This document shows positions 9,715-22,906 of a DNA stretch of 42,500 nucleotides, piece by piece. Each line of letters starts with the position of its first letter. Positions within the stretch are counted from its first letter, which is position 1. Source of the DNA: Stramonita haemastoma (lineage: Eukaryota; Mollusca; Gastropoda; Neogastropoda; Muricidae). The stretch spans positions 28,815,776-28,858,275 of the forward strand of contig CM060329.1 of NCBI GenBank assembly GCA_030674155.1, given 5' to 3'. The notes below the pieces were generated by a model. The model was not told the DNA's origin. It worked only from the letters and a program-made list of their open reading frames with translations, and did not search any database. Both the position numbers and the translations under genes were made by a program.

Positions 9715-9772
9715 TTGTGTGTGTGTGTTGTGTGTGTGGTGTGTGGTGTGTGTGTGTGTGTGTGTGTGCGTG
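9715..9772. repeat. (TG)n microsatellite
   Basis: A TG array with a few GG interruptions, in the last intron of the WASP-like gene. Confidence 0.9.
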
Positions 9773-10075
9773 TGGCCTAGCCTATTTTTTATAGCTAAAT
9801 TTTTAGCATGGTTTCAGTTTGGGGAAAAAATTTGTTTTGAGAGAAAAAGGATAACTTTCAGAATATTTCAGCTGATGAAAAATGATTACATTGTACAATA
9901 TTGTGTAGAGAGGAAATGTTCATATTTGCCAGGATTCTGATTGTGAACCTATAGTTGAAATTTATCAATTCTACTCAAAATTGTCTCCTTTGGGTTTGTA
10001 ATTCTTTTTTATATATTTAACAGGACCACATAGCATTGTTGTCAATATTTTTCTTTTCTGTTTTTTCATCCACAG

Positions 10076-10137
10076 ATGACGAAGGAAGTTCTGATGAGGT
10101 TGACGATGATGACGATGACGATGAATGGGATGATTGA
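10076..10137 (+). CDS. WASL: WASP/N-WASP last exon: acidic Arp2/3-binding tail and stop
   Basis: It follows TTTTTTCATCCACAG. With the G left over from the previous exon it reads DDEGSSDEVDDDDDDDEWDD and then the stop TGA (10135-10137). This is the acidic motif that closes the VCA region of all WASP proteins. Its tryptophan, second or third from the end in the family (here EWDD), inserts into the Arp2/3 complex. The phase (two bases complete the codon) fits both alternative central exons. The extreme composition alone would be weak evidence. Position, phase and terminal tryptophan together make the call strong. Confidence 0.95.
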
Positions 10138-10483
10138 AGCGTCCATTGTTTTCCTTTCCTTTGTCAGCCATTTGCCTGCCTAGCTTTGAGCTTGAAACGT
10201 GTCATTCAGTCAAGATATGCTTTGAACATTTTCTTAAAAGGTTCTGGTATTGAATTTTTACCATATCTGTAGTCTCCACTCTGCTTTGTCATTATTTTGT
10301 GGTGTGAAATGGGTTTGCGTAAAAGCTGTAATGGTAAATTAGCCTTTGTGCATCTGTTGCTGTTCACAAGGTTTTTTTTTTTTCTTTCTTTTTTTTTTTT
10401 TCCTTTTTTTTAAAAAGTGATATAGAATCAGTTCTTATTTAAAGATGTGTTGCAGGTAGAGGAGAAAGATGGTGCTCAATAAA
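10138..10483 (+). promoter_or_regulatory. WASP-like 3' untranslated region with poly(A) signal
   Basis: Non-coding sequence follows the stop. An AATAAA at 10478-10483 (CTCAATAAAATAC) is followed within 20 bases by a T- and G-rich stretch (10488-10511), the usual layout of a cleavage site. Another AATAAA at 12196-12201 could serve a longer transcript. Confidence 0.55.
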
Positions 10484-10511
10484 ATACTTTTTTTGGGGGG
10501 GGGGGGGGGGG

Positions 10512-12940
10512 TGGAATGGGGTGGTGGCAGTCACCAAACTTGACATTGTTGCCTTGCAAATATGCAGCAAGCCAAGAACTAGTAGGAAATTATGGGCTAG
10601 CAGTAGCTGTCTGGATCAGGGTACATACCCAGTTTACATGGGCATGGGAGTACGTAAGATGAGGATTTCCAAGAGATGTTTCATATTGGTAAAGAGTGTG
10701 AGAGTTTTTTGGAACTGTTGGAGGTGATGAACAAGATTATTATCAATTTCATGCTCTGAACTGCCTTGATGGTATGTGCAGCCCATGCAATATTGAGAAG
10801 AATGCAGTTGATAAACTTTGTCATTGAGAACACGCTGAAAAATAAGAACAGATTTCAAGGGTATAGAAGGGTTTAAGAGACTGAAATGAATTTGGTGTTG
10901 AAGTGTAAAGTGGAATGGACTCCCAGCAAGAACACAAGGTGTATTTAGATGTGAAAACATATACTGCAAAGCCTATCAAAGTTAGTCCAGCAAAAATTAA
11001 GAACCAACAACAACCTCATGAATCTCCTTGTCAGATTACGCTGAATGAGTTCGGACAACCTGCAGCTATCACAAGAAAGAAAGAGGAGGAGCATTCGCAT
11101 TTTTCAACAGTCGATTACCTTGTTCATATTTTCACAGAAAGGCAGAGAATGGCCAGTTTACCTCTGGCCCTGAAAGTCAGGTCAAGCTCTTGAGTTTATT
11201 GCTCCATCACTGGGATGGTGACTTGAAATTTTCTGAAAAATATGCCTCATAGTGGTAGAAAGTCTGTCAAGCATGTACAGACAACACTGGTACATGCAAA
11301 GCATCATATGTTATATATATATGGTGAGTGATTCAGAACAGAAAAGAGTGCTTTTGAAAGATATTTCACTGGGTCAGTTTTAGGAGCCTACTTTCATGAA
11401 CAAACATTGTACCTGTGTAGGCTTTGTGTACATCACTTTGTATAGTTTAGTACAAAACTAAAGAGAAGAACTCTGGAAAAAAAAAAATCTCGCCACCCCA
11501 ACTTAGCAGCTTAGGGGTTACACTGGCCCTGTAATCTGGATGACTAAATTTCCATCTCTGAAAGATAGTAAAATAGTGGAAGATAGTTTGTGTTTTGCAC
11601 TTGACTGTGATTGGTAGGCTATTTTTGGCTGTAGTGTATATATATCTATTACAGGTGAATCAATAGGTCATAGAGGATGTACAACAGATTGTTATGAATT
11701 CGTAGGTATTTGAGTAGACAAAACTATGTGCTGCTGATGTTGTTGCTTGGATTTTGTTTTGATTGATAATTTTCATTCTATGCAATCCTTTTGAATATCT
11801 TTGCTCTGTGGTGATGCAGTTGAATGTTTTCCTTCAGTCACTTCATATGTAGCACATTCTTGTACAGTGTATGCAGACATTGTACCTTGATAGGTACTTT
11901 TTGTATCTAAAATATGAACGTTTCTCCTTTATACTTGGAATTGCTCTTGTGTGGACTACATCGAACGAGTTTTCTTTATTCTTGTAAACATTTTCAAAAT
12001 GGTAAAGAGAAGGCTGACAGTCAACATATTTCTATCCTTTCATCCACTGTAGTCTCTGGTTCTACCATGTCACATTCCTGTGCATTGGTCCATTTCTTTG
12101 TCAATTCATAAACTATTCAGTATCTTTCCCATTCCCTTTTCTCTTCTTTTTACTGTTTCCACAGTCACTTGTGATTCACCTTGCATAGCAAATTCAATAA
12201 ACTTGTTCAAGATTGTTTACATCATCAATATGATTTTGTCTGTTTTTTGCCTTTGGAATTGAGCACTTTCTGTGGCAGGCATATGGATAGGATGTAAGTT
12301 GTGTTTGCAAAATATTACATGGACACTTTGACCTAGTCCTATTGTCACTTCAGATTAAAAAAACCCTTTTTAAAGGTACAGTTTTCTGTACACATGTTCC
12401 TTAATTGGCCCTGTTGAATTAGAACATATTAGATTATTCATTTTGAATGATTTGTGAACATAGTTCTCTTGGAAACAAAAATGTATTCTTGCATGTGTTG
12501 GTTTTTTTTCAAGAGAGAAATTTGGGACATGGTGAAAATTATCGTACTTGTTTCAAAACTACATTTAAAAATTTACAACATACTCCTAAAAAAAAAAAGT
12601 GCCCAGTCACATGAATTCCAATGTGTAGCTTGTTAACGCCTTGATAAGATCATGAGAAAATTATGCATAAAGTCATATTTAGAGAGTAAGTATTAAACCC
12701 ATAGAGTTGTCTTGTTTGTCACATGATTTGCCAGAAAAAAAAAATATTTGTTTTGTACATATACATCAGACTGTTTGTTTATTATTTGATCTTTTTTTCA
12801 TTTTGTTAGGGAGTTGGGATTACTGTTTACTTGTACTTTTTTTTTTTCTTTTGAGACCGGGCTTTTGGAACCACATTTAAACCCTTATAAACTTTAAAAA
12901 CATATAAGCTTCTTTATGTCTTATTATTGTGTGTGTGTGT

Positions 12941-12981
<41 letters not shown>

Positions 12982-13080
12982 AAATGATCTAGTAATATAA
13001 GTATTTGTAAAATAATTAGAACTTATAACTGCCATTCTCAATGGCAATTTGCTTCTTGTTGGTTACCTGAAAGCAGCTTT
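10512..13080. other. Intergenic or extended 3' UTR, no gene seen
   Basis: A/T-rich sequence with only short open frames and no recognised product. It contains a TG array at about 12930-12980. Part of it may be a long 3' UTR of the WASP-like gene ending near the AATAAA at 12196. Confidence 0.6.
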
Positions 13081-13084
13081 AAAT

Positions 13085-13520
13085 GTCCAGCTTTCACAAA
13101 TATTTTTATTTATACCACTTTAAGTCACGGCAGATTTCTCTCCATGAAATTCGGGCTCCTCTCCCTGGGGAGAGCATGTCTCCACAAGGGCAGCGCCACC
13201 CTTTTTTTCTTTTTCTTTTTCCTGTTTTCAACTGTATTTGTTTCCCTAGCAGAGTTGCTTTTTTTCTACATAATTTTGCCAGGGACAACCCTCTTGTTGC
13301 AGTGGGTTCTTTTACGTGCACTAAATAATTATCTGTAAAACATGGGACCTGGGTTTATCATCTCATCTGAAACACCAGCACCCAGACCACCACTTATGGT
13401 CCGGTGGATGGGGGGGGACGTTCGGGCCCGAACAGGTCTCGAACCACTGCACACTTCTGACCTGGACTATTTGCTTTCTAGGCAGGTGTTTTACCTCTAG
13501 ACCACTGATCCACCAAATAC
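13085..13520 (-). repeat. tRNA-headed SINE, third family (SINE-C)
   Basis: The minus strand opens GTGGATCAGTGGTCTAGAGG, an A-box-like start. A B-box-like GTGGTTCGAGACCTG follows, then GTTCGGGCCCGAACG. The plus-strand body includes CTCCACAAGGGCAGCGCCAC, then GCAGAGTTGCTTTTTTTCTA and CAGCACCCAGACCACCACTT. A related stretch lies at about 27222-27445. The family name is unknown to me. Confidence 0.65.
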
Positions 13521-13759
13521 ACGTGACATACATACATGTGCTTGCTTGCCTGTATATGAAGTATTCACATAATGCTTACAACATCTAAGTCAGAAAAATT
13601 ACATAATCACTTACACACAAACCTTACAATTTGGTTTGAAAGAGATGTAACTAAGGTCTGTCTGGTTGTGAGACAAACTTTTCATGCAACATCCACCTAC
13701 CACCACCACCAAAAATGACTGCATGTGGAACCTTACATTCAGGAAGGTAGCAGACTCTG

Positions 13760-14205
13760 ATCCTGTAAGAGTCATAGGCTAGGATTACTGTGGCCTCCGG
13801 TCAGCTCCTATGCGGAGTGAATTCACCATGGGCTCACTGGGAAGACTGGGACTACACAGTCAAGCTTTATCCACTTTGTCGATGCAATTTTTTTTAGAGC
13901 ATTGCCCAAATTATTTTACCAACACTGCATGTGTCTTATCTATCAGACATAGTTGAGGCTTAGATGTATCAAGGTGGGAAGCCTAGAATACAGCTGAGCC
14001 CAGTCGAGCAGTCTTGCAGCATATACGCTCCCTGTCTTCCATACCATCATTACATAATCCTCATCACCACTGCTCTCTTTTTTTTTTAAATTGTGTTGGT
14101 GGCCCTGGTTGCTCCTATGGTAACTTCATGTTGGTTTCTGATACACTTTTATGGTGAATGAGTTAGATGTTCAAGGGTACAAGTCTTTGGAGAAATGTAA
14201 TGTGA
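13760..14205 (+). repeat. Direct duplication, copy 1, left part
   Basis: Shared landmarks with 15395-15800, in the same order, are ATGGGCTCA, then ACACAGTCAAGCTT, CCACTTT with GATGCAAT, CATCATCCTCATCACCA-like text, GTTGCTC, and a GGTTGGTT/ATACACTT pair. The match is diverged. The copy continues after interruption by SINEs at 14595-14795. Confidence 0.6.
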
Positions 14206-14590
14206 TGTAAAAAAAAAAAAAAAAAAAGCACATGAGTGCTTATTCCATTATCCTCATTAAAGTTAAAGTTAAAGTCTGTCCCGAGCCTAAGGCTCATCAG
14301 GCCGGTGCTTAACCCGGTTTCTGTGGCGTTAAGCGACTGAGAGTCAAAGACTCCCCCCTGGATAGGACGCCAATCTATCGCAAGGTTAACCCCCAACACA
14401 AGGTTGGTACCCCTTTTACACCTGGGTGGGGTGAGAAAATAGCCGTAAAGTGCCTTTTCCAAGGGCACAACGCCATAGCCGAAAACTGGGATCGAACCCG
14501 CAACCTTTAGATTACGAGTCCAACGCCCTAACCACTAGGCTACAGCGGCGGCATTATCCTCATTATAAAAGAATAAATAAATAAATAAAT
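14205..14590 (+). repeat. SINE-A tail split by SINE-B
   Basis: GATGTAAAA, then GCACATGAGTGCTTATTCCA, then TTATCCTCATTA is SINE-A tail sequence. It resumes after the insert as ATTATCCTCATTATAAAAG and (AATA)n. The central 14260-14551 is a different SINE. Confidence 0.88.
14260..14551 (-). repeat. SINE-B insertion with 14-bp target duplication
   Basis: The minus strand starts GCCGCTGTAGCCTAGTGGTT, then AGGGCGTTGGACTCG, then GGTTGCGGGTTCGATCCCAG, a clear tRNA-like head with A and B boxes. The body follows (GGCGTTGTGCCCTTGGAAAA, then CACCCCACCCAGGTG, then GGTTAAGCACCGGCCTGATG) and an (AACTTT)n tail. CATTATCCTCATTA is repeated exactly on both sides (14246-14259 and 14552-14565), a target-site duplication within SINE-A. 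This element is therefore the younger of the two. Confidence 0.92.
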
Positions 14591-14594
14591 AACC

Positions 14595-14795
14595 TTGGTG
14601 GGCATCTCACACAGTTTGGTTCCACGACTATGCCATTACATCATTGTCACCAGTTGAGGACTTATGGTGTCCTGCGTGTGTTAGCACACAACAGACACCG
14701 CTGAACACTACTAAAGTGACCCAAAAGCAGTGCAGGGCCCCTTTGGCTAGTGGCCCAGTGGTGACCTAACATTGATGAGCTCCCTGCACACCTCT
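14595..14795 (+). repeat. Direct duplication, copy 1, right part
   Basis: GTGGGCATCTCACACAGTTTGG, then GACCCAAAAGCAGTGCAGGG, then CCTAACATTGATGAGCTCCC matches 16040-16235 (GTGGGTGTCTCACTCAGTCTGG, then GACCCAGCAGCAGGGCAGGG, then CCTAACATTGATAAGATCCC). Confidence 0.75.
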
Positions 14796-14929
14796 CACCA
14801 TTTATTTCTTTATTGTTTTAAATCAAGGATAATGGGAACCCAGGCATGGCTGAGGGGGAGAGATGGAAATGAGCTGCGTGGTATCAGCAGGACAAAAGCA
14901 TCACAGAATTTAGTTAAGGCAGCTAAAGA

Positions 14930-15172
14930 AAACGATAGGGGCATGTCACAAGATCAAAAGGACTTGCAAAAACGATACTGCAAGGTACTGTCCAGGAAGG
15001 AAGACAAAGAGGCAGACCAAGGATGAGGCAGGACAACATCAGCGAATGGACAGGCCTAGAACTCAACGAAATTTTTAGAAAGGAAGAACAGAGAGAAGAA
15101 TGGAGGGAACTGGTTGTCAAGTCTTCAGGGTGCCCCCACGGTCGCAAGACTAAGGGATAGATAGATAGAAAA
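14930..15172 (+). pseudogene. LINE 3' end fragment with (GATA)n tail
   Basis: The sequence can be read in pieces as GHVTRSKGLAKTILQGT, then RQRGRPR and NISEWTGLELNE, then REEWRELVVKSSG. This is the C-terminal end typical of a group of non-LTR retrotransposon polyproteins. It then runs into AGACTAAGGGATAGATAGAT. Small indels break the frame. It closely matches 34580-34830, so both come from one family. Only the 3' terminus is present, as expected of 5'-truncated LINE insertions. Confidence 0.75.
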
Positions 15173-15221
15173 CGAGAAAACTCACATAACAAACAAATAT
15201 TCACTTTTTTTCTCTAACAAA

Positions 15222-15300
15222 CTGTCATGGTGCCGTAGTTAGCATGTTGGGCTACTGAGTCAGACTGGAAGGTCAAGAATTCGACTCCTGTACATTTTCT
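15222..15300 (+). repeat. tRNA-like SINE head fragment
   Basis: GTCATGGTGCCGTAGTTAGC, then ATGTTGGGCTACTGAGTCAG, then GGTCAAGAATTCGACTCC has the spacing of degenerate A and B boxes. T-rich sequence follows. It is a single short fragment, so the call is tentative. Confidence 0.4.
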
Positions 15301-15394
15301 TTTTGGGTTTTTTTGTTGTTTGTTTTAACTCCATCCAGCTCTTACCCAGGGATAACTTAATTCTTTTTTCTTTTTTTTATTATTTAAATTTTAA

Positions 15395-15800
15395 ACCCAT
15401 GGAGAGCTTGCTATGGGCTCAATTGTAAAGCTGAGACCACACAGTCAAGCTTCAACCACTTTATGGATGCAATGTTGAGAGTTCGGTACAAATTACCTGG
15501 CCAGCTTTGCAGGTTTCTGTATCTCTTGGGCACAGTTGGCACCAGAATATACTGAGTTAGGAAGTGTGGAGTACAGCCCTGTCAAGTTGTCTCAAAGCAG
15601 TTACATTTCCATAGCAGCAGCATCACATCATCCTCATCACCAATGACAATTAAGGATTAAAAACAAAAAAGTCGCCTCTGATTTGTAGGCCCCAGTTGCT
15701 CTGGCCTCATAATGACCTTATGGTTGGTTCCCATACACTTGTGTGCTTGTAGTGAGTTTGTGTGTCAAAGCCTTTGGGGTTGAATGCTAACCAGGGAAGG
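15395..15800 (+). repeat. Direct duplication, copy 2, left part
   Basis: Counterpart of 13760-14180, without the SINE insertions. It includes ACACAGTCAAGCTTCAACCA, then GATGCAATGTTGAGAG, then ATCATCCTCATCACCA and GGTTGGTTCCCATACACTTG. Confidence 0.6.
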
Positions 15801-16039
15801 TTCTTGGATAAACGTAGTCACCACTGCAGGTGACTGGCATATTTATTTTAAGACTGTTGAAATCATGTTAGTTAATTAATGTTGGTGAAATGGCTGTTTT
15901 TGGTTGGTTTGTTTGGGGGGTTTTTGTTTGTGTTTGTTGTTGTGTTTTTTTCCTTAGATACATGACTTGATGAAAAAAAAAGCAAATCAACGCTTATTCA
16001 ATGTACCATCTGGAAATAAAAATTTGACTGACTTTGACT

Positions 16040-16235
16040 TGAAGTGGGTGTCTCACTCAGTCTGGCTCCCCCTAACCTGTTATTGTCGTCAGTCTTGCTG
16101 ATGTTAGCTCAAAACATGCACAAAAAAAGCTCAAAACAGGCACAAATGACCAAAAATGACCCAGCAGCAGGGCAGGGCCCCTCTGGTTGTAGCCCATTGC
16201 CGCCTAACATTGATAAGATCCCTCTGGGCTTCTAA
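16040..16235 (+). repeat. Direct duplication, copy 2, right part
   Basis: Counterpart of 14595-14795. The open frame across it is not supported as a gene. Confidence 0.7.
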
Positions 16236-16389
16236 TACTGGGGATGCAAAACAATGAATTTACTGCCACGGGGTATTTTAATTTTAGCTCATGATGCTTG
16301 ACAGAAACTGTTGAAAACAACAGCCTATTTCAGGTATCCATTTCTTTTTAATCGTCGAAACTGTGTAACGAAACGGAAAACAAATATCA

Positions 16390-16690
16390 TACATACATCT
16401 GAAATGTTGAGCCCTGACATCTGCATGACAAAGCTGGACTTTCCAGGAAGGCACCCATCAGTCTCGGAAGACTATGGAGTTGCACTCTAGGCTCTAGAGC
16501 GCAAAGCCTGGGTAAGTAGCAGACCATCCTTCTCCGTGCAACTGGAATGGTCCATTGGAAAGGCAATCGCCCATAGGAATGGTTCCAGTACCGTCGCAAG
16601 AGCCGCCAGAGCGTTGCCATATACAGCCTCGAGCCGCCCTGGGGACTCCAAACTCCCCGATTTTTCCTCAGGGATGGTGTCTAAACACAA
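16390..16690 (+). repeat. Unclassified repeat-like segment
   Basis: GC-richer than its surroundings, it contains CTTTCCAGGAAGGCACCCAT, then CAGTCTCGGAAGACTATGGA and CCTCAGGGATGGTGTCTAAA. The last phrase has a diverged echo at about 27625 (GGGGATGCTGTCTAAACACG), which suggests a dispersed element. Open frames exist on both strands but none is recognised. Confidence 0.4.
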
Positions 16691-16765
16691 TACCTGTGTG
16701 CTTGCTAGTTGTTGTTTTTATTTTTAATAACGACACCTGTGTGCATGCTGGTTTTTTTTTAATAT

Positions 16766-16912
16766 ATAATTTTGTCATCCGCTCCTACCGGCACACAATG
16801 GCCTGCTCTTGTGAAAGGCCGAACGGGGGGCTAACATGTGCGCAAGATGTTCTGCGTGCGTTCGCTCACGGGGCCTTGGTTTATAGTCTCATCCGAATGA
16901 CTTTGACATTCA
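16766..16912 (-). repeat. SINE-A internal fragment
   Basis: TTTGTCATCCGCTCCTACCG, then GCACACAATGGCCTGCTCTT, then GCGCAAGATGTTCTGCGTGC, then GGGGCCTTGGTTTATAGTC is SINE-A body. Both ends are missing. Confidence 0.82.
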
Positions 16913-17139
16913 GTTCGAGACACAGAAACTAGCCAGGTGATCACCCTCTTGCACCCTTGTGCAATCAGCGTACATTGGCTGTTGACCCTTGGTTTGGTTT
17001 GGTGTTATGTTTGTAATTATTAAAGTATAACTGTGTTGGTGCATGCAGAGGAACGTTTACGTCCTTTGGGTATTCCAGCCTAAAACTAAGACAGTGTCAC
17101 TCAGCCAATCACTGTTAACCCAGCATATACGACTATATT

Positions 17140-17346
17140 TAGATTCACGCGTCTACGTCATACCTTGACGCCATTCCCAAAACATTTACACGTCAACAAG
17201 ACTATGACGTCAACTTTAACAGCGATCTCCCACTTCGAATCAACAACCCAGCGATCCTGTGATTTTTTCTATATCCTGTTTTAGATTTGTCCACGTAGTC
17301 CAAGGCCCAATGGCGTAAAAACACCTAACGAAAAAAGAAACGCCAG
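17140..17346 (+). promoter_or_regulatory. Candidate promoter of the membrane-protein gene
   Basis: A perfect CREB/ATF octamer TGACGTCA lies at 17205-17212. Near-matches are CTACGTCATA (about 17153) and CACGTCAA (about 17190). GGCCCAATGG at about 17305 is a CCAAT-box candidate. No TATA box is evident. The coding region opens at 17347, so this would be proximal promoter or 5' leader. It is inferred from motif clustering only. Confidence 0.4.
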
Positions 17347-18009
17347 ATGGTGACGATGGGGCTCCCTGGGGAGGGTGGGGAGGGTATCCCAGGTCTGCAA
17401 CAGCCAGAAGGAGGTCTCTTGTCCTTACTGGGAGACATACTCTTCGCTAGCGCCATTTTAGTCATGATGTATCCCAGTCTCCGCCGAACCATCGATCGCA
17501 TTGACCACCACTTCTGCCGTCAGTTCTGGCACATCACTGAGGTCCTCATGGCCCTGGCCGCGCTCAGTTTCGTGTTCATGCTGATGATTGCTCAACAGAC
17601 TCGCGTGACATATTGCTCGTTGATTCGCCCGATCGTGGAGGATCAACCGAACGGGGACAAGTACAGCGCCATCTTGTTGAAAGTTGTCGTCTGCACGTTG
17701 ATGGTGTTGAACTACTTCTGCGCGAGTTGGTTGCAGCGCCTGGTAAGCATGTTGTTCCCAAGTTCCCGAACTTCGCGCTGGGAAAATCGTGTACCACCAG
17801 GGGCCGGATGGAGTAGGCCGACTACTACTGCCTTTGACCGCAGCAGCGCTGCTGCATGCACATGCCGGAATCCACGTACGTTTGAGACGCCACAAGAAAC
17901 GTTGTCCAATGTCAACACCAACAGCCAAACCCCTGTGCCACCCACTGACACGTATTCTGACATCTTTTCCACTGTGTCCTCTCTGGTGCTGAATTCGGAC
18001 TCTTGTGAG
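17347..18009 (+). CDS. Unrecognised protein, exon 1: three predicted membrane segments
   Basis: The exon opens ATGGTGACGATGGGG and codes for 221 residues. Hydrophobic segments lie at about residues 24-43 (LLSLLGDILFASAILVMMYP), 62-82 (HITEVLMALAALSFVFMLMI) and 107-129 (YSAILLKVVVCTLMVLNYFC). The linker between the first two is basic (RRTIDRIDHHFCR). The second loop has two cysteines and acidic residues. From about residue 133 the chain is hydrophilic and Ser/Thr/Pro-rich (NSQTPVPPTDTYSDIF, then SDSCE), probably cytoplasmic. It ends in phase 0 at GAG|GTAAAA, with a GTCT/CT microsatellite starting ten bases on. A second possible donor at 17742 (CTG|GTAAGC) would remove the tail. I do not recognise the family and assign no function. 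Confidence 0.7.
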
Positions 18010-18017
18010 GTAAAAGC

Positions 18018-18106
<89 letters not shown>

Positions 18107-18110
18107 CATC
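18010..18110. repeat. (GTCT)n and (CT)n microsatellite
   Basis: (GTCT)n runs into (CT)n and then (CAT)n, immediately after the donor of the membrane-protein exon. Open frames continuing through it are artefacts. Confidence 0.92.
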
Positions 18111-18295
18111 ATCCCCTCCCCCTCTCTCTCTCCCCTCTCCTCTTCCTCCACCTCCTCCACTCCTCATCCATGTGTCTTCACGAAAGCAAACTTTCTAGAG
18201 CACAAAAAGAAACCTCTGCACCCATTGGTAAAATCACAACACTGGAAAGGGCGAAAAGAAGAGAGGGGATCATAGGTGGGGCATATCATTGAACA

Positions 18296-20430
<2,135 letters not shown>

Positions 20431-20439
20431 AATATCCCA

Positions 20440-20950
<511 letters not shown>

Positions 20951-22435
20951 GAGAAAGAGAAGTGTGGCCGTGGATGGTAGACTGTAGAGAAAGAGGAAGG
21001 GTTCAACAGGTCAGTGTTGACAGCTCCTGTCACTGTCTGCTCTTTCCCCACGACGTCACAGACTGAATGGAGGCAACGTTACCCAACAATCTTCAAACTG
21101 ATTTTGTTTCTCTTCTTATGTTTATTGGCCAATGTACAACCGCTGAATATGATAAAATATGCAAGATAATGTAAAGAAAAGTTCAACAGATGGTGCCAGT
21201 AAAGAAATATGAAATGAGAGCAAACCTTCATTTCATATGACTCCTTTTTACATTTCCACACATCTCATTTTTGTCAACCACATCAACACAACAGACTCAC
21301 AGAACAAAGAATACTGACACAAGAACATGCATAAATATATTATTTGCCTAATCCATTACAAATTCAGAGAAGTACACTTACCAAAAATAACTATTTTGCT
21401 GATTTGTCCTCAAGACTATTGTTCCACACACACAAGTAACAGTGCACTTCCAGCAGAGAGAAGGTGTGACACATCACTCATTTTTACCTAATACGTCACT
21501 TTCTCCCGTCAAATTCGCAGAAAAACGTCACAGACGCGTGTTCTATTCCACAATTCATCGAGGCAAACAGCAAACAGTGGACTGCCCTGTGTGATATAAT
21601 TTTGCTAAGCACATTAATTCTGCCAGTAAAGTGTATATGATCTGTGACGCAAAACGGATTTTTTTAGACTACATTTACTCATTTGATTTCAAGCATGAAA
21701 CTGCAGCTTGATATTAATTTTCGCTCGATAAATAATCGATTTGTAACCAAATTTTGTGCAATTATCGTCTGCTGACTTGGTGCTGAAAGCAAAAAGTTGG
21801 TCATGATCTGTGACGTGGCTGGTAACGTACAAACCCGAAATTCACAATCTTTGTTTGTCAAGAAAACTATTTAAAAACACCAGTTCTTTACGTGAGTATT
21901 TCGATGCATCTTTAATCTTTAGTTCTATGAAAGAATTTTTGACTAGGGGTTACGATCTTTGCAGTAGTGAACTTTAGAAGCGAGTAGGGGTAAGCGTTCC
22001 GGTTTTTCGTCGCCATTTTTAGGCCATTTTCGCCAGAAATTTCTCTCTCATAAACATATTTTTCTGTTCTGGGTCTTGTTTCTGCTCACACTGTTTCCTT
22101 GATATATGTGAAATGTATTGACTCTTGAGTGATGATAAATGGTTCAAACATATTTTGTTTAAGTGTAATGGAAAGTTTTAGAGGGTGACCCCCCAATGAC
22201 CCAACAGTGGAGAAATAGTCAAGTACCAAGTCATCAAACCTGGGAATTGGAAGACTGAATTAGAAGTTTGCAAGTAGGCTACCTCGCCATGTAGGCAGGC
22301 AACCACACTCTGACAGACGTGGTGAATGCCTGGTAAAAATGATGGCAACATTCTTAGATGGAAGCTACTTTTTTTGTTGTTGTTTAAATTCAAATCCTAT
22401 CATTTTTTTCCCTTTCTTAAACTCTTTTGTTTCAG
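20951..22435. other. Intron sequence, no gene seen
   Basis: A/T-rich unique-looking sequence. No coding signal and no recognised repeat were found. Confidence 0.5.
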
Positions 22436-22823
22436 AGCCAGTGTCACATAATCCACAAGCAGCCGCTCTATTGTGACGTGGGCACCATGGTCCGATTCCC
22501 GGAATACCAGAGAAGTTTGTGCACTCTTCAGTTCTGCCAAAGCCAGACCAAGCCGGTGCTCCATTCCTCCAGAATTGGTTCTGGTCGAAAATCCTCATCC
22601 CACAAGCTTGTGTCACGCTCCCCCAGCTCCCCTCTCCTGGAGTCGCCCATGGCCAGCTCTACAGGGTTCTGCACTCTTTCCCAGAGCTCTTACCACCAGA
22701 GCAGCCCTGACAGAGCTGGACGCAGTCACCACCGACTGGTCACCGGCTGGGTCCCCATCTCCCCGGCAGACAACACCAGCAACTGTCAAGGGGGGTCCGT
22801 CACTGTCCTGGTGCCCAGGGTCC
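22436..22823 (+). CDS. Unrecognised membrane protein, exon 2: Ser-rich tail
   Basis: It follows TTTTGTTTCAG and continues exon 1 in phase 0 (SDSCE-SQCHIIHK). It reads SQCHIIHKQPLYCDVGTM, then VRFPEYQRSLCTLQFCQSQ, SRIGSGRKSSSHKLVSRSP, SSYHQSSPDRAGRSHHR and GGSVTVLVPRV. The composition is Ser-rich and basic, like a cytoplasmic tail. The best open frame runs on to a stop at 23045-23047. However, clearly coding-like text in the next frame (from about 22907) shows that the frame changes, either by an 83-base intron with GT-AG ends (22824-22906) or by one lost base. I end the exon at the candidate donor GTCC|GTAAGAG. Confidence 0.6.
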
Positions 22824-22906
22824 GTAAGAGCAGACCCAGCCTGGCAGGGACCCAGACCGCTTCTGGAAGCAGCCTCCTCTCCATCTGCAACCCCAGTCCC
22901 TTTCAG

